DNA of 6,690 nucleotides from assembly GCA_946415795.1 (NCBI GenBank), contig CAMKTW010000094.1, positions 1 through 6,690 of the forward strand. The letters are read 5' to 3'. This DNA comes from an uncultured Bacteroidales bacterium. GTDB taxonomy: Bacteria; Bacteroidota; Bacteroidia; Bacteroidales; UBA932. The notes below the pieces were generated by a model. That model was not told where the DNA came from, made no database searches, and was given only the letters and a program-made list of their open reading frames with translations. The position numbers and the translations under genes are program-made. Positions 5,321 through 6,690 of the stretch are shown piece by piece (position 1 is the first letter of the stretch; every line of letters begins with the position of its first letter).

Positions 5321-6690
5321 ATGAAAAGATATCTCACGCTATTGCTTTTGTTTGCTGCGGCAGCTCTCAATGCCCAGACTCTCACCCTCGAGGCGCCCAA
5401 TGTGGTGGCGGCTGGAGAGCCGTTCAGGGTTGTATTCACTGCCGACGGCAGTGTTTCTGACTTTGACTGGACGCCTCCGGCAGGGCTCACCCTGATGTGG
5501 GGTCCGCAGAAGGGTTCATCCAGTTCGATTACGATAATAAACGGCAAGCGCGAGTCCAGCCATACCACAAGCTATACGTACCTGTTTACTGCCGAGGCAA
5601 AGGGTACATACACTATCCCCGCGGCGACGTGTAAAGTGGGCGGCAAGCAGTGCACCAGCAATTCTGCAACCGTCGAGGTGGTGGAAGCAGAGACTGATCC
5701 CGCCATAGGGCAGGGTGGCGGACAGAATACCCGGAATCAGAGTTCCCAAAGCCAGAATACCCAGGGTCAGAATTCCCAGAATCAGGGCGGCGCATCCCAG
5801 GGCGGCCAGAGTTCCGATCCCGCCATCACCGGCACGGTATCCAACGAAGATATCTTTATGCGGCTCAATCTTAGCAAGACATCTGCGGTGAAGGGCGAAC
5901 CGATAACAGCGGTGCTCAAGCTCTACACCCGTGCCGACATCACAGGGTTCGAAGACTTCAAGCTCCCCACTTTCAACGGTTTCTGGAGCAAAGAGACATA
6001 CGCACCCACTAATCTTGAACTGAATCGCGAGAACATAAACGGCAAGATTTACAACACCACTGTCATCCGCCGTTATATGCTGATCCCCCAGCAGGAGGGA
6101 ACTATCGTAATTGAGCCGGCAGAGGCGGTGTGCCAGATCCGCGTCCGCGCCAGTGCCGGCCGTTCCCGCTCAATCTTTGACGACTTCTTTGACAGTTATC
6201 AGACTGTACGGAAGCGGGTGACGACCCCGTCCATCAACTTTCAGGTAAAGCCGCTTCCCGCCGGTGCACCATCTTCCTTTGGCGGCGGAGTGGGGCAGTT
6301 CAACATTACCGCCAGGTTTGCAAACGATTCCATAGCGGCAAATCAGGCCTCTTCGCTTATTGTTACCGTGAGCGGAAAAGGGAACGTCACTATGCTCTCG
6401 GCTCCCAAGATAGAGTTCCCCACCGACTTTGACGTCTATGACGTGAAAACTACCGACCGCAGCGAGTCAAACGGCACCGGCGGCAGCAAGGTATTCGAGT
6501 ATCCCTTCATTGCCCGCAGTTACGGGGATTTCACGGTCGGGCCTGTCAAATACAGTTATTACGACATCTCAAAAGGGTCTTATATCACAACAGAGGCTCC
6601 GGCTGTGACCATCAGGGTATCTTCTGACGGGGTGGATGTCGTGGATAACGGTGGTGTGGCCGGTGGAGTGCGCCAGAGTGTACGCAATAT
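5321..6690 (+). CDS. batD: BatD, oxygen-tolerance (BatD family) protein, 3' end outside window
   Basis: The frame stays open to the right edge, giving 456 complete codons. BatD proteins are usually near 600 residues, so the membrane helix and cytoplasmic end are missing here. From ATG 5321 a signal peptide MKRYLTLLLLFAAAALNAQ is seen. An in-frame ATG at 5312 would add MLK; neither has a clear ribosome site, and 5321 gives the more usual n-region. After the first beta-rich domain (about 20-121) comes a Q/N/G/S insert (130-165). A second beta-rich region follows, with FDDFFDSY around 286-293 and VKPLP at 309-313, both typical of BatD, then GGGVGQFNITA and further beta repeats. Cys104 and Cys111 flank a predicted hairpin turn. 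The protein is expected to be anchored in the inner membrane with this part in the periplasm. It lies 24 nt after batC and completes the visible Bat set. Confidence 0.94.
   Translation, partial: MKRYLTLLLLFAAAALNAQTLTLEAPNVVAAGEPFRVVFTADGSVSDFDWTPPAGLTLMWGPQKGSSSSITIINGKRESSHTTSYTYLFTAEAKGTYTIPAATCKVGGKQCTSNSATVEVVEAETDPAIGQGGGQNTRNQSSQSQNTQGQNSQNQGGASQGGQSSDPAITGTVSNEDIFMRLNLSKTSAVKGEPITAVLKLYTRADITGFEDFKLPTFNGFWSKETYAPTNLELNRENINGKIYNTTVIRRYMLIPQQEGTIVIEPAEAVCQIRVRASAGRSRSIFDDFFDSYQTVRKRVTTPSINFQVKPLPAGAPSSFGGGVGQFNITARFANDSIAANQASSLIVTVSGKGNVTMLSAPKIEFPTDFDVYDVKTTDRSESNGTGGSKVFEYPFIARSYGDFTVGPVKYSYYDISKGSYITTEAPAVTIRVSSDGVDVVDNGGVAGGVRQSVRN
5696..5826 (+). repeat. 11-bp direct repeats bounding a Q/N/G/S insert in batD
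   Basis: GATCCCGCCAT occurs at 5696-5706 and again at 5816-5826, exactly 120 bp (40 codons) apart and in the same frame, each encoding DPAI (residues 126-129 and 166-169). Between them lies a low-complexity segment rich in Gln, Asn, Gly and Ser. CAGAATACCC appears twice inside it (5732-5741 and 5753-5762, 21 bp apart). The arrangement suggests an in-frame duplication or slippage-prone linker between two BatD domains. Confidence 0.8.

Noticed and set aside
5516..5795. Minus-strand frames of 77 and 60 residues opposite the batD insert
   Set aside because: Antisense artefacts of the GC- and repeat-rich batD segment; batD is open and family-typical in the + frame.

Overview
The window is a single, tightly packed gene cluster read entirely on the + strand. 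It is a Bacteroidetes-type MoxR/Bat (Bacteroides aerotolerance) operon. Signs of a Bacteroidales-like host are the gene order, the typical N-termini ending in a short 'NAQ' or 'AFAQ' signal-peptide site, and a BatC with a Q/N-rich linker. The moderately high G+C at third codon positions resembles the more GC-rich members of the order. I cannot name a genus from this sequence.

Layout: (1) 2-631, the 3' part of a MoxR AAA+ ATPase, cut by the window edge just after the Walker B region; (2) 650-1540, a soluble DUF58/vWA protein; (3) 1537-2487, a secreted-N-terminus, single-TM protein that commonly sits between the DUF58 gene and batA; (4) 2489-3475 batA; (5) 3477-4493 batB; (6) 4490-5296 batC; (7) 5321-6690 batD, cut by the right window edge. 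Intergenic gaps are 18, -4, 1, 1, -4 and about 15-24 nt. No space exists for an internal promoter or terminator, so the genes are almost certainly one transcript with translational coupling. The promoter must lie upstream of the window. batE or other Bat genes may follow downstream, but this cannot be seen.

Working model (family knowledge plus topology read from the sequence): MoxR and the DUF58 protein are cytoplasmic. BatA and BatB are membrane-anchored MIDAS-type vWA proteins whose domains are predicted by the positive-inside rule to face the periplasm. BatC is a periplasmic TPR protein with a long Q/N/D/K linker. BatD and the 1537-2487 protein have periplasmic beta-rich N-terminal regions. 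The 1537-2487 protein also has a visible TM and a cytoplasmic tail, so it could join the two compartments. MoxR/vWA systems are thought to work as chaperone-like assembly or metal-insertion machines. The original aerotolerance role of Bat comes from Bacteroides fragilis and the molecular substrate is unknown.

The system itself is known. The less ordinary features are two low-complexity Q/N tracts. One is a CAGAAY hexanucleotide array in batC. The other is an insert in batD bounded by 11-bp direct repeats exactly 120 bp apart. There is also a recurring AAAGAGGAGG sequence before two start codons, and a possible disulfide-forming Cys pair in BatD. No RNA genes, mobile elements or CRISPR arrays were seen, and no stretch over 300 bases lacks a gene.
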